From Pedobacter westerhofensis (GTDB lineage: Bacteria; Bacteroidota; Bacteroidia; Sphingobacteriales; Sphingobacteriaceae), in contig NZ_FXTN01000005.1 of the NCBI RefSeq assembly GCF_900182595.1, positions 62,001 through 126,000 on the forward strand: a stretch of 64,000 bases of DNA. The letters are read 5' to 3'. The first letter of the stretch is position 1. Every line of letters starts with the position of its first letter. Under the pieces are notes generated by a model. It searched no databases. It worked only from the letters and a program-made list of their open reading frames with translations, and had not been told where the DNA came from. Positions 41,086-48,595 of this stretch are shown in pieces. A program made the translations under genes and the position numbers.

Positions 41086-41628
41086 CTATTCTTTTTCTAC
41101 CTGCATATAGTTCAGTTCCAGCGGAGTTTTACGTCCAAAGATCTTCACCATAACTTTCAATTTCTTTTTCTCTTCGTTCACTTCTTCAATCACCCCGGTA
41201 AATCCGTTGAAAGGACCGTCCATTACTTTAACGTTCTCTCCAACATAATAAGCCACATTCATGGTTTCACCCTGCTGGCTCATTTCATCTACCTTACCAA
41301 GGATACGGTTAACCTCTGCCTGGCGCATTGGAACCGGATTGCCGCCTTTATCACCTAAGAAACCGATTACACTGTTTACATTTTTTATAATGTGTTCCAG
41401 CTCACCATCTAACGTAGCTTCAATCAAAACGTATCCAGGGTAAAAGTTGCGCTCTTTTGCAATCTTTTTTCCCTCTTTCATCTGGTAGTATTTTTCCATT
41501 GGAATCAATACCTGAGGAACGAGATGGGAGAAACCTAAACGACTTATTTCAGAATCGATATACTGTTTTACCTTCTTCTCTTTTCCGCTTACCGCCCTAA
41601 CTACATACCATTTTAGCTGATCGTTCAT
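41086..41628 (-). CDS. nusG: Transcription termination/antitermination protein NusG
   Basis: A 180-residue elongation factor. The NGN domain starts [15 protein letters not shown] and contains [12 protein letters not shown]. The C-terminal KOW domain has [21 protein letters not shown]. It links RNA polymerase to Rho or to the ribosome. secE ends 9 bp upstream, the classical arrangement. Confidence 0.97.
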   Translation of the reverse strand: MNDQLKWYVVRAVSGKEKKVKQYIDSEISRLGFSHLVPQVLIPMEKYYQMKEGKKIAKERNFYPGYVLIEATLDGELEHIIKNVNSVIGFLGDKGGNPVPMRQAEVNRILGKVDEMSQQGETMNVAYYVGENVKVMDGPFNGFTGVIEEVNEEKKKLKVMVKIFGRKTPLELNYMQVEKE

Positions 41629-41637
41629 TTAGCAATA

Positions 41638-41832
41638 TTAATTGAGTGATTTATAAAAAGTATCCAAAACAAATGTAGACCCTTTATCCATTGCAAAGAT
41701 AACAACTGCAATAATCAAAGAAGCTACCAGCACCAGCACCGCAGAGCTTTGCAGCTCTCCCCATGTAGGCCAGGTAACCTTTTGGGTCATCTCCTCATAC
41801 GATTCTTTAATAAATTGAACTATGCTAGCCAT
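41638..41832 (-). CDS. secE: Preprotein translocase subunit SecE
   Basis: A 64-residue single-TM SecE with IVQFIKESYEEMTQKVTWPTW, then a TM segment (AVLVLVASLIIAVVIFAM). The ATG at 41832 (MASIVQF) is preferred, because a longer reading would run into the tRNA-Trp gene whose 3' end is 13 bp upstream. SecE stabilises SecY in the translocon. Confidence 0.95.
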   Translation of the reverse strand: MASIVQFIKESYEEMTQKVTWPTWGELQSSAVLVLVASLIIAVVIFAMDKGSTFVLDTFYKSLN

Positions 41833-41845
41833 ATTTAAGTTTTTG

Positions 41846-41916
41846 CACGGGAACAAGGATTCGAACCCTGATCAAAGGTTTTGGAGACCTCTATTCTACC
41901 GTTGAACTATTCCCGT
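41846..41916 (-). tRNA. tRNA-Trp (anticodon CCA)
   Basis: A full cloverleaf folds on the minus strand: 7-bp acceptor ACGGGAA / TTCCCGT with G as discriminator, D stem GTTC/GAAT, anticodon loop CTCCAAA (CCA), T stem CAGGG with TTCGAAT. The 3' CCA is not encoded. It sits between tuf and secE, as in many Bacteroidota. Confidence 0.95.
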
Positions 41917-41956
41917 GTATATGATCAACCCGGAGGTTAATACAAACATTTTTTAG

Positions 41957-41992
41957 AACAAAGTACCCAGGCGTTATCCCGGGTACTTTGTT
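41957..41992 (-). other. Long hairpin between tuf and tRNA-Trp
   Basis: Perfect 12-bp arms AACAAAGTACCC / GGGTACTTTGTT with a 12-nt loop. On the transcribed minus strand it is followed by CTAAAAAATG rather than a T tract, so processing of the tRNA precursor or mRNA 3'-end protection for tuf is more likely than termination (inference). Confidence 0.5.
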
Positions 41993-42026
41993 TTATTATA
42001 AATTTTAATCCCCGGAGGGTTTAAAA

Positions 42027-43214
42027 TTATTTTACAATTTCAGTTACCTGACCAGCTCCTACTGTTCTACCACCCTCACGGATAGCGAAACGAAGACCTT
42101 TTTCCATTGCGATTGCGTTGATCAATTTAACATTGATTGTAACGTTATCACCTGGCATAACCATTTCAGTTCCTTCTTGTAACGTGATTTCTCCTGTTAC
42201 GTCTGTGGTACGGAAATAGAATTGCGGACGGTATTTGTTAAAGAATGGAGTGTGACGTCCACCTTCTGCTTTTGATAATACATAGATCTCAGCTTTGAAA
42301 TCAGTGTGAGGAGTTACAGAACCTGGTTTACAGATAACCATACCACGACGGATATCAGTTTTCTCAATACCACGTAACAATAAACCTACGTTATCACCAG
42401 CTTCACCATAATCAAGGATCTTACGGAACATCTCAACACCTGTTACAGTTGATTTAAGATTTTCAGCACCCATACCCAGGATCTCAACAGGATCTCCAGA
42501 GTTGATTACACCACGCTCGATACGACCAGTTGCAACAGTACCACGACCAGTGATCGAGAATACGTCCTCAACAGGCATCAGGAATGGAAGCTCAGTCAAA
42601 CGTGGAGGAATTGGAATGTAGCTATCTACAGCATCCATTAATTCCATGATTTTTCCAACCCATTTCTCATCACCGTTCAAACCACCTAAGGCAGAACCTT
42701 GAATAACAGGGATGTCATCACCAGGGAAATCATAGAAAGATAACAATTCACGAACTTCCATCTCTACTAATTCAAGTAATTCAGGATCGTCAACCATATC
42801 CACTTTGTTCATGAAAACTACCAATGAAGGAACACCTACCTGACGAGCCAATAGAATGTGCTCGCGAGTTTGTGGCATAGGACCGTCTGTAGCAGCTACA
42901 ACGATAATTGCTCCATCCATTTGTGCAGCTCCAGTAACCATGTTTTTCACGTAATCCGCGTGACCTGGACAGTCAACGTGTGCATAGTGACGGTTAGCTG
43001 TTGAATACTCAACGTGTGCAGTGTTAATCGTGATACCTCTTTCTTTTTCCTCTGGTGCAGAGTCAATTGAATCAAATGAACGCGCCTCAGATAAACCAGC
43101 ATCAGATAACACTTTAGTGATAGCTGCTGTTAAGGTTGTTTTACCGTGGTCAACGTGACCGATAGTGCCGATGTTTAAGTGCGGCTTGCTGCGGTCAAAC
43201 TTTTCTTTTGCCAT
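42027..43214 (-). CDS. tuf: Translation elongation factor Tu
   Basis: A 395-residue GTPase that delivers aminoacyl-tRNA to the ribosome. G1 GHVDHGKT (19-26), G3 DCPGH and G4 NKVD are intact, and the C-terminus is [17 protein letters not shown]. It lies between tRNA-Thr(GGT) and tRNA-Trp in one long minus-strand unit. Confidence 0.98.
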   Translation of the reverse strand: MAKEKFDRSKPHLNIGTIGHVDHGKTTLTAAITKVLSDAGLSEARSFDSIDSAPEEKERGITINTAHVEYSTANRHYAHVDCPGHADYVKNMVTGAAQMDGAIIVVAATDGPMPQTREHILLARQVGVPSLVVFMNKVDMVDDPELLELVEMEVRELLSFYDFPGDDIPVIQGSALGGLNGDEKWVGKIMELMDAVDSYIPIPPRLTELPFLMPVEDVFSITGRGTVATGRIERGVINSGDPVEILGMGAENLKSTVTGVEMFRKILDYGEAGDNVGLLLRGIEKTDIRRGMVICKPGSVTPHTDFKAEIYVLSKAEGGRHTPFFNKYRPQFYFRTTDVTGEITLQEGTEMVMPGDNVTINVKLINAIAMEKGLRFAIREGGRTVGAGQVTEIVK

Positions 43215-43345
43215 GTTTTTATACTTATTAGTAGGTTAACTTTTATTTTTAATTATTGTTATAATACAATTTCAATACAAAAAACCTTGTTGATTCTGTC
43301 CATACTAACAGAGTTAACAAAGCCTCGTTTATGTTTTATTCCTGA

Positions 43346-43416
<71 letters not shown>

Positions 43417-43495
43417 TTTTTTATTCTCTTCACAATCTCAATACCGGTCTGGCATTTACACTGTGACCATCCTGCCGACTGCCCTTTGAACGAAG

Positions 43496-43568
43496 AGCGA
43501 AAGACGAGGTTCGAACTCGCGACCTATAGCTTGGAAGGCTATCGCTCTACCAACTGAGCTACTTTCGC
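43496..43568 (-). tRNA. tRNA-Gly (anticodon TCC)
   Basis: Minus-strand cloverleaf with acceptor GCGAAAG / CTTTCGC, anticodon loop CTTCCAA (TCC) and T loop TTCGAAC. CCA is not encoded. Confidence 0.95.
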
Positions 43569-43578
43569 TTTTATAATG

Positions 43579-43661
43579 TGGGGGGAGAAGGATTCGAACC
43601 TTCGAAGTCTTGCGACAACAGAGTTACAGTCTGTCCCATTTGGCCACTCTGGTATCCCCCC
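43579..43661 (-). tRNA. tRNA-Tyr (anticodon GTA)
   Basis: A class II tRNA with a long variable arm (TCGCAAGACTTCGA region). Acceptor GGGGGGA / TCCCCCC, discriminator A, anticodon loop CTGTAAC (GTA). It is 10 bp from tRNA-Gly. Confidence 0.95.
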
Positions 43662-43702
43662 ATTCTCCTAAACCGTCTCATCTTACAATGCAGGTTTAAA
43701 AG

Positions 43703-43775
<73 letters not shown>

Positions 43776-43850
43776 TTTTATTATTTTTTACTAAACATTC
43801 ACAGAACAAACCAGCTCTTTAAGGGTTAACCCCTGTTCCGAATTGGAATG

Positions 43851-43881
43851 CAAATCTACAAGAATAATTGTTACTTGCAAA
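43851..43881 (-). promoter_or_regulatory. Consensus promoter of the tRNA-tuf-secE-nusG-rpl-rpo operon
   Basis: The minus strand reads TTTG (43878-43881), 19 bp, then TAGATTTG (43851-43858), a full match to the Bacteroidota -33/-7 consensus. It is the best promoter in the window and lies just after the hpf terminator. A second -7-like TAGTTTTG at 43878-43885 overlaps the -33. Confidence 0.75.
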
Positions 43882-43890
43882 ACTATTTTC

Positions 43891-43926
43891 AAAAAAAAAC
43901 CAGCAGTTTTGGTACTGCTGGTTTTT
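43891..43926 (-). terminator. Rho-independent terminator after hpf
   Basis: The stem AAAACCAGCAG / CTGCTGGTTTT with an 8-nt loop is followed on the minus strand by nine T residues. It also has a T run on the plus strand. Confidence 0.88.
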
Positions 43927-43952
43927 CCTTCAAAAGTTCTGAAAATAGTTTC

Positions 43953-44300
43953 CTAATAATCAGTCACTTCATTCGCATTCAGCAGCGCTTTATGCTCTGA
44001 AAGTTTTGCTCTTGTTTTATCTTTATGTTTGGTGATTTGTTTTTTTAGCGATTCAATTGATAAATCCGTAGCCTCCTCAAAGCTCTTGCATTGTTCCTTT
44101 GCAAACAATACCCCTCCCGGAACACTCAGTTTTATCTCACTTATCTTATTAGCCTCATCTTCTACATTCTCTAGTTTCAAATAGACTTCTCCACTGATAA
44201 TCTGGTCGTGGAACTGCTCCAGTTTGTCAACTTTCTTCTGAATGAAATCCAACAATTTGTGGTCTGCATTGAAATGGATTGATTGAACTGTAATTTTCAT
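43953..44300 (-). CDS. hpf: Ribosome hibernation promoting factor (short form)
   Basis: A 115-residue HPF/RaiA-family protein that binds the 30S decoding centre in stationary phase. The fold pattern KITVQSIHFNADHKLLDFIQKKVDKLE, seen as its key residues HFNADHKLLDF and KKVDKLEQF, is clear; the C-terminal dimerisation domain of long HPF is absent. It starts 14 bp after the xerC stop. Unlike neighbours it is preceded by a strong Shine-Dalgarno AAAGGAGG with 5-nt spacing, which is unusual for this phylum. Confidence 0.93.
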   Translation of the reverse strand: MKITVQSIHFNADHKLLDFIQKKVDKLEQFHDQIISGEVYLKLENVEDEANKISEIKLSVPGGVLFAKEQCKSFEEATDLSIESLKKQITKHKDKTRAKLSEHKALLNANEVTDY

Positions 44301-44305
44301 GTTTT

Positions 44306-44313
44306 CCTCCTTT
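44306..44313 (-). promoter_or_regulatory. Strong Shine-Dalgarno before hpf
   Basis: The minus strand reads AAAGGAGG-AAAAC-ATG: eight contiguous bases complementary to the usual 16S 3' tail, at optimal spacing. Apart from rpsU, the start regions read in this window (rpoB, rpoC, tuf, rplK, rplL, nusG, gyrB, dapD, mdh and others) have none. Confidence 0.85.
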
Positions 44314-44314
44314 T

Positions 44315-45199
44315 TTATGCCTTTGGATGGGCTTGTTTATATATTGTTTTTAATCTTTCAATAGAATTGTGTGTGTACACCTGTGTAGCCGCCAGACTGG
44401 CATGGCCAAGTAATTCCTTAATCGCGTTCAGATCCGCTCCCCTGTTCAGCAGGCTTGTGGCATAAGAATGCCGCAATACATGAGGGCTTTTCTTGTCCTG
44501 TGTGGAAATATACGTCAAATAACTGTTTACAATCTTGTAGATAAAGAGCGGGTAAACTGCCGTTCCTTTATTAGTAACGAACAAGTCTTCACTTTTGTTA
44601 TTAAAATTCTGCAATGATTTAAGCTCAATATACGTTTTTAACTGAACCACAAGCTGTTTGGTCACCGGAATAATTCTTTCTTTTTTCCTTTTTCCCAAAA
44701 CCCTGATCGTTTCTTCATAAAAATCAATATCAGTCACTTTCAGCCCCAAAAGTTCGGCAAGCCGCATCCCTGTTCCAAAAAGCACCTCGATCACCAGCTT
44801 ATCGCGAATAGAGGGAAAGGTATCATCAAAGAACTCGCCCGAATCCAGCAGATAATCCAGTTTCTCGTCATCCACAAATACCGGCAAACGGACAGGCACC
44901 TTCGGCGCTTTGATCATCGCCATCGGACTTCCGGTAATGATTTTACGGCGGTGCAGGAATTTATAAAAGCTGCGGAGGCTGGACAGTTTTCTGCCGATGG
45001 AATTTGCGCCGATCTGCTCATCCATCAGGCGGACAATGTAATCCCGTATGTGCACATGCCTGGCCTCTTCGGGCGCAAGTTCATAAGTATCCAGGATATA
45101 GTCTGTAAAATGCACAAGATCCGTTCTGTAGGCAAGTACGGTATGTGGAGAATAACGCTTCTCGTGCTGGATATATGTTAAAAAGGATTCGACTGACAT
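44315..45199 (-). CDS. xerC: Tyrosine recombinase XerC/XerD family
   Basis: A 294-residue site-specific recombinase. The N-terminal SAM-like domain starts SVESFLTYIQHEKRYSPHTV. Catalytic residues are seen in GTGMRLAELLGL (Arg), HVLRHSYATSLLNRGADL (His-x-x-Arg), LLGHASLAATQVYTH (His and the Tyr nucleophile about residue 275). It probably resolves chromosome dimers at dif. The placement between rpsU and hpf is a housekeeping context, not an integrated element. Confidence 0.92.
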   Translation of the reverse strand: MSVESFLTYIQHEKRYSPHTVLAYRTDLVHFTDYILDTYELAPEEARHVHIRDYIVRLMDEQIGANSIGRKLSSLRSFYKFLHRRKIITGSPMAMIKAPKVPVRLPVFVDDEKLDYLLDSGEFFDDTFPSIRDKLVIEVLFGTGMRLAELLGLKVTDIDFYEETIRVLGKRKKERIIPVTKQLVVQLKTYIELKSLQNFNNKSEDLFVTNKGTAVYPLFIYKIVNSYLTYISTQDKKSPHVLRHSYATSLLNRGADLNAIKELLGHASLAATQVYTHNSIERLKTIYKQAHPKA

Positions 45200-45247
45200 G
45201 CATCAAAAATTTGTATCCTGTAGGGTCAATGTACACAATATGTATAT

Positions 45248-45284
45248 AAAAAAAAAGCGCCGGAGGAAATATCCTTCGGCGCTT
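45248..45284 (-). terminator. Rho-independent terminator after rpsU
   Basis: The stem AGCGCCG / CGGCGCT extends inward through AGGA/TCCT with one mismatch. On the minus strand it is followed by a run of T residues (RC of A9). It separates rpsU from xerC. Confidence 0.85.
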
Positions 45285-45315
45285 AATATATTTTATATAA
45301 AAATATCTGGTAAGA

Positions 45316-45510
45316 TTAAATTTTTCCTTCCAGGTGCATATTTTCTTTATAAATCGCGTGTTTAACCAATGTACGACGAGCAACAGATTTTTTCTCGTAT
45401 GCCTGACGGCTACGTAGTTCTCTCAACACACCAGTTTTCTCAAATTTCTTCTTGAAACGTTTTAAGGCTTTATCTAGTGATTCGCCGTCTTTAATATTAA
45501 TGATGATCAT
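45316..45510 (-). CDS. rpsU: 30S ribosomal protein S21 (bS21)
   Basis: A 64-residue S21, starting MIIINIKDGESLDKALKRFK. Arg/Lys-rich helices follow (LRSRQAYEKKSVARRT). In Bacteroidota bS21 helps hold the 16S 3' tail so that the anti-Shine-Dalgarno is hidden. This gene has its own strong Shine-Dalgarno, as described for rpsU across the phylum, which allows autoregulation by ribosomes lacking bS21. The ATG at 45510 is chosen because the Shine-Dalgarno lies 12 nt upstream; longer readings would contain it. Confidence 0.95.
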   Translation of the reverse strand: MIIINIKDGESLDKALKRFKKKFEKTGVLRELRSRQAYEKKSVARRTLVKHAIYKENMHLEGKI

Positions 45511-45522
45511 AACGTTAAAATA

Positions 45523-45530
45523 CCTCCTCT
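45523..45530 (-). promoter_or_regulatory. Shine-Dalgarno before rpsU
   Basis: The minus strand reads AGAGGAGG followed by T, 12 nt before the ATG. AGGAGGT pairs with the usual 16S 3' tail, and GA upstream can pair after one mismatch. Confidence 0.85.
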
Positions 45531-45547
45531 CGTTGTTTTTAGGACTG

Positions 45548-45555
45548 CAAAGGTA
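45548..45555 (-). promoter_or_regulatory. -7 promoter element of rpsU
   Basis: The minus strand reads TACCTTTG (exact TAnnTTTG). The predicted leader of about 30 nt is just long enough to contain the Shine-Dalgarno. No -33 TTG match was seen. Confidence 0.5.
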
Positions 45556-45690
45556 ATACATTAATATGGATTATCAGCATTTAATTTTAAAAACCTCCAA
45601 AATATCAATGTATTAAGAGAGAAAATTGAACGGTCCGCCCCGAAAGATTCAAAAAGTCGCAGGCACTGCATCGGAACTTATTATACAAAT

Positions 45691-45727
45691 GAAAAATCCG
45701 GTACACCTTTTCAGCGCACCGGATTGT
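45691..45727 (-). terminator. Terminator after the acyl-CoA dehydrogenase gene
   Basis: The stem AATCCGGT / ACCGGATT with a 15-nt loop is followed on the minus strand by TTTTTC. Confidence 0.7.
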
Positions 45728-45771
45728 TTAATTATATTTGGTTAGAATATTCGGTGATCAGCTGAACAGTA

Positions 45772-46944
45772 TTACCCGTTCAGTATTTCTCTTGCAATTA
45801 CGATTTTTTGTATTTCGGATGTCCCCTCGCCTATCGTACACAACTTACTGTCGCGGTAAAACTTCTCTACCGGGAAATCTTTGGTATATCCATAGCCGCC
45901 AAAGATCTGCACCGCTTCTGTGGCAGTCCTTACAGATACTTCAGAAGCAAAGTATTTAGCCATAGCGGATTCCTTTGTCATTTTTACACCGCGGTTCTTC
46001 ATATCTGCTGCCTGTCTGATCAGCAGCTCTGCGGCCTCAATCTCTGTAGCCATATCCGCCAGCTTAAAGCTGATGGCCTGGAAATTTGAGATTGGTTGTC
46101 CAAACTGGTGACGTTCCTGTGCATAATCCAACGCAGCCTCGTATGCTCCTTTGGCAATACCCAGTGACAGTGCTGCGATAGAAATTCTTCCGCCATCAAG
46201 CACTTTCATAGCCTGTTTAAAGCCTTCGCCTTCATTGCCCAGTAAATTGGCTACCGGAACCCGGCAGTTATCAAATATCATTTCTGTAGTTTCGGATGCG
46301 CGCATCCCCATTTTGTTCTCTTTCTTACCGGCAGAAAAACCTGGAGTACCGCGTTCTACCACGATAGCAGAGATCCCTTTGGAATCCCCCTTTTCGCCTG
46401 TCCGCACCATGACTACGGCAACATCGCCGGATTTACCATGAGTGATCCAGTTTTTAGAACCATTGATTACATAGTGGTCGCCTTCCAGCGTAGCTGTGGT
46501 CATCATTCTCAGGGCATCTGAACCTGTATTGGCTTCAGTTAAGCCCCATGCACCGATCCACTCTGCTGTTGAAAGTTTTGACAACCATCTGTGTTTTTGT
46601 TCTTCCGTACCAAAGGTCATAATATGCCCGGTACACAAAGAATTATGCGCAGCAAGAGATAAGCCGATCGATCCGCAAACCTTAGAGATCTCAACGATCA
46701 CATCCACATATTCCTGATAACCAAATCCAGAACCACCATAAACTTCCGGAACGAGTACGCCCATCAGCCCTAGCTTGCCCAGCTCTTTAAATACTTCTAC
46801 AGGGAAATGCTGTATTTCATCCCATTCCATCACATGCGGACGAATGTTTTTCTCAGCAAAGTCTTTCACCATCTGGCGGATCATCTGTTGATTCTCCGAA
46901 ACGTTAAAGTCGTAACCGGTATTTTGAGCGAGTGTGTCCTGCAT
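45772..46944 (-). CDS. Acyl-CoA dehydrogenase
   Basis: A 390-residue FAD enzyme that introduces the alpha-beta double bond into acyl-CoA in beta-oxidation or branched-chain amino acid breakdown. Motifs: WGLTEANTGSDA (FAD/substrate), NGSKNWITHGK, MGMRASETTEM and the C-terminal CTIGEGTSEIQKIVI, whose Glu is at the position of the catalytic base in short-chain enzymes. Chain length preference cannot be read. It stands alone between rpsU and apt. Confidence 0.93.
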   Translation of the reverse strand: MQDTLAQNTGYDFNVSENQQMIRQMVKDFAEKNIRPHVMEWDEIQHFPVEVFKELGKLGLMGVLVPEVYGGSGFGYQEYVDVIVEISKVCGSIGLSLAAHNSLCTGHIMTFGTEEQKHRWLSKLSTAEWIGAWGLTEANTGSDALRMMTTATLEGDHYVINGSKNWITHGKSGDVAVVMVRTGEKGDSKGISAIVVERGTPGFSAGKKENKMGMRASETTEMIFDNCRVPVANLLGNEGEGFKQAMKVLDGGRISIAALSLGIAKGAYEAALDYAQERHQFGQPISNFQAISFKLADMATEIEAAELLIRQAADMKNRGVKMTKESAMAKYFASEVSVRTATEAVQIFGGYGYTKDFPVEKFYRDSKLCTIGEGTSEIQKIVIAREILNG

Positions 46945-47108
46945 TGTTATTTTGTTGATGCAATGATAACGTATATAGGTGCAGCAACAACAATTGAATA
47001 TTTGCCTACAGGAAGAACGAAATGGTATTTAGTTCAATTACCCTGTACAAATGAAGAGAATGGCATAAATCAGAAATAAAATAGTTCAGGGTATTTTGTC
47101 TCAAAATC

Positions 47109-47636
47109 TTAATAAGACGCAAGCGCATAATTATTGGGAGAAAACTCCAACAGTCTGTCCCGTCCGTTCAAAAAATCAAGTGCGATGATAAACGAGTAAC
47201 CTGCAACTACTGCACCGAGTTTTTCGATCAGCCGGGAAGCCGCAATAACAGTTCCACCAGTGGCCAGCAGATCATCATGGATCAGCACATTCTGACCAGG
47301 GAGAAAGGCATCCTCATGAATTTCAAGCGTTGCACTTCCGTATTCAAGATCGTACGAATGCTGTACCGTTTTATAGGGAAGTTTACCAGCCTTGCGCATC
47401 GGCACAAAAGGCACCCCCAGATAGTTGGCCAGCGACAAACCAAATAAGAAGCCGCGACTTTCAATTCCTGCAACCACATCCACCTTAATTTCTGAGAGCT
47501 GATCTGCCAGCGCAGCAACGATGGCATTACATAAAACTGCATCCTTCAATATTGGTGTAATATCTTTAAACACGATTCCCGGTTTTGGAAAATCGTTTAC
47601 ATCGCGCACAATCTGTTTTATTTTTGTTTCAATCAT
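47109..47636 (-). CDS. apt: Adenine phosphoribosyltransferase
   Basis: A 175-residue purine salvage enzyme that makes AMP from adenine and PRPP. The N-terminus includes VRDVNDFPKPGIVFKDITP, the flexible loop AGKLPYKT and the PRPP-binding LIHDDLLATGGT. The ATG at 47636 lies within the last codons of the upstream helix-hairpin-helix gene (8-bp overlap), suggesting translational coupling. A TTG two codons upstream is a less likely start. Confidence 0.95.
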   Translation of the reverse strand: MIETKIKQIVRDVNDFPKPGIVFKDITPILKDAVLCNAIVAALADQLSEIKVDVVAGIESRGFLFGLSLANYLGVPFVPMRKAGKLPYKTVQHSYDLEYGSATLEIHEDAFLPGQNVLIHDDLLATGGTVIAASRLIEKLGAVVAGYSFIIALDFLNGRDRLLEFSPNNYALASY

Positions 47637-48516
47637 GATCAAATGAAATATAGGGGGCTAACTTATCAACCGTTTCCGAAGGCAGTATAGCTATCTTTTT
47701 CAACTCCGCAATATTACTATAATTTCCGTGTTGTTTCCTATATTGTATGATGGCATTGATCTGTTTATATCTTAAATAAGGATGATGCTTCAAATCATCA
47801 AACTCAACCTTATTGATAAAGATGGTCCTGACCTGGGCTTTGTCCAGGATAATCTGGTCCTTTATTTCATTGTATCGGAGACTGTCCATTCCGTAAACTT
47901 CCTTTAGCTGTTCTTTTTTATAAAAGCCTCCTATTGCCTCCCTGTATTTAACGATCCTTCTTGCAAAGGCGGGGCCGATTCCTTTAACAGCATCAAGCTG
48001 GATCGTATCTGCGCTATTCAAGGACACAAGCACGGCCGCGCGTTCAGCAAACTGATGAACCTGGTGTTTTACAAATGCAACCGTATCCTCAGGGCGGATA
48101 GTCATATAAGGCAACCACCGCTCGTATAAGTCGGCACGCACCACAAACATCCTTTTCAAATCTTCCTTCTTACGGAAACGCCCGCCCTTTTCTGTATACC
48201 GTATGATCACTGCCGCCTGTTTGGGCGATAAACCAAGCAACTGCCAGTCGGAAGCGCTGGTATGATTGGGATCAAACCTGAACAGGCGGGACACTTTTGC
48301 AGCGCTTTTCCTGTATTCATGCCTGTGACGTTCCATCTCCACGAGTTCCAGTTTTCTGATTGCAATACTATCAGGCATCAAATCATCGTTCTCTGGCAGA
48401 AGGAATTCAAAAAAAGATGGTATAAGGGTAAGCGCGGTCAGTATAAAAATCAGCACCAGCAAGCCATTATATTCCCTTTTCGAAAAATCGAAGTATATAT
48501 TAAGCCATTTTCTCAT
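47629..48516 (-). CDS. Helix-hairpin-helix (ComEA-like) membrane-anchored protein
   Basis: A 295-residue protein with one N-terminal TM segment (GLLVLIFILTALTLIPSFF, about 19-37). Three helix-hairpin-helix regions follow: GLSPKQAAVIIRYTEKGGRF, AVKGIGPAFARRIVKYREAI and RYKQINAIIQYRKQHGNY. HhH modules of this type bind DNA without sequence preference; in ComEA they take part in DNA uptake. A role in natural transformation is possible but not shown by any neighbour. It overlaps apt by 8 bp. Confidence 0.85.
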   Translation of the reverse strand: MRKWLNIYFDFSKREYNGLLVLIFILTALTLIPSFFEFLLPENDDLMPDSIAIRKLELVEMERHRHEYRKSAAKVSRLFRFDPNHTSASDWQLLGLSPKQAAVIIRYTEKGGRFRKKEDLKRMFVVRADLYERWLPYMTIRPEDTVAFVKHQVHQFAERAAVLVSLNSADTIQLDAVKGIGPAFARRIVKYREAIGGFYKKEQLKEVYGMDSLRYNEIKDQIILDKAQVRTIFINKVEFDDLKHHPYLRYKQINAIIQYRKQHGNYSNIAELKKIAILPSETVDKLAPYISFDHD

Positions 48517-48556
48517 CGCCCAACAATGTACTGCCGTTATTTAGAAATATAAATCT

Positions 48557-48564
48557 TATTTTTG
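48557..48564 (+). promoter_or_regulatory. -7 promoter element of the two-domain acyltransferase gene
   Basis: TATTTTTG exactly matches TAnnTTTG, 31 bp before the ATG at 48596. No clear -33 was seen. Confidence 0.45.
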
Positions 48565-48595
48565 AGGTCGAACTAAATCTCCTTTAAATTCATAT

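Noticed and set aside
44315..45199. Phage or genomic-island integrase
   Set aside because: The sequence and the rpsU/hpf context fit the housekeeping Xer recombinase; no attachment-site duplications or phage genes nearby, and the tRNA genes look intact.
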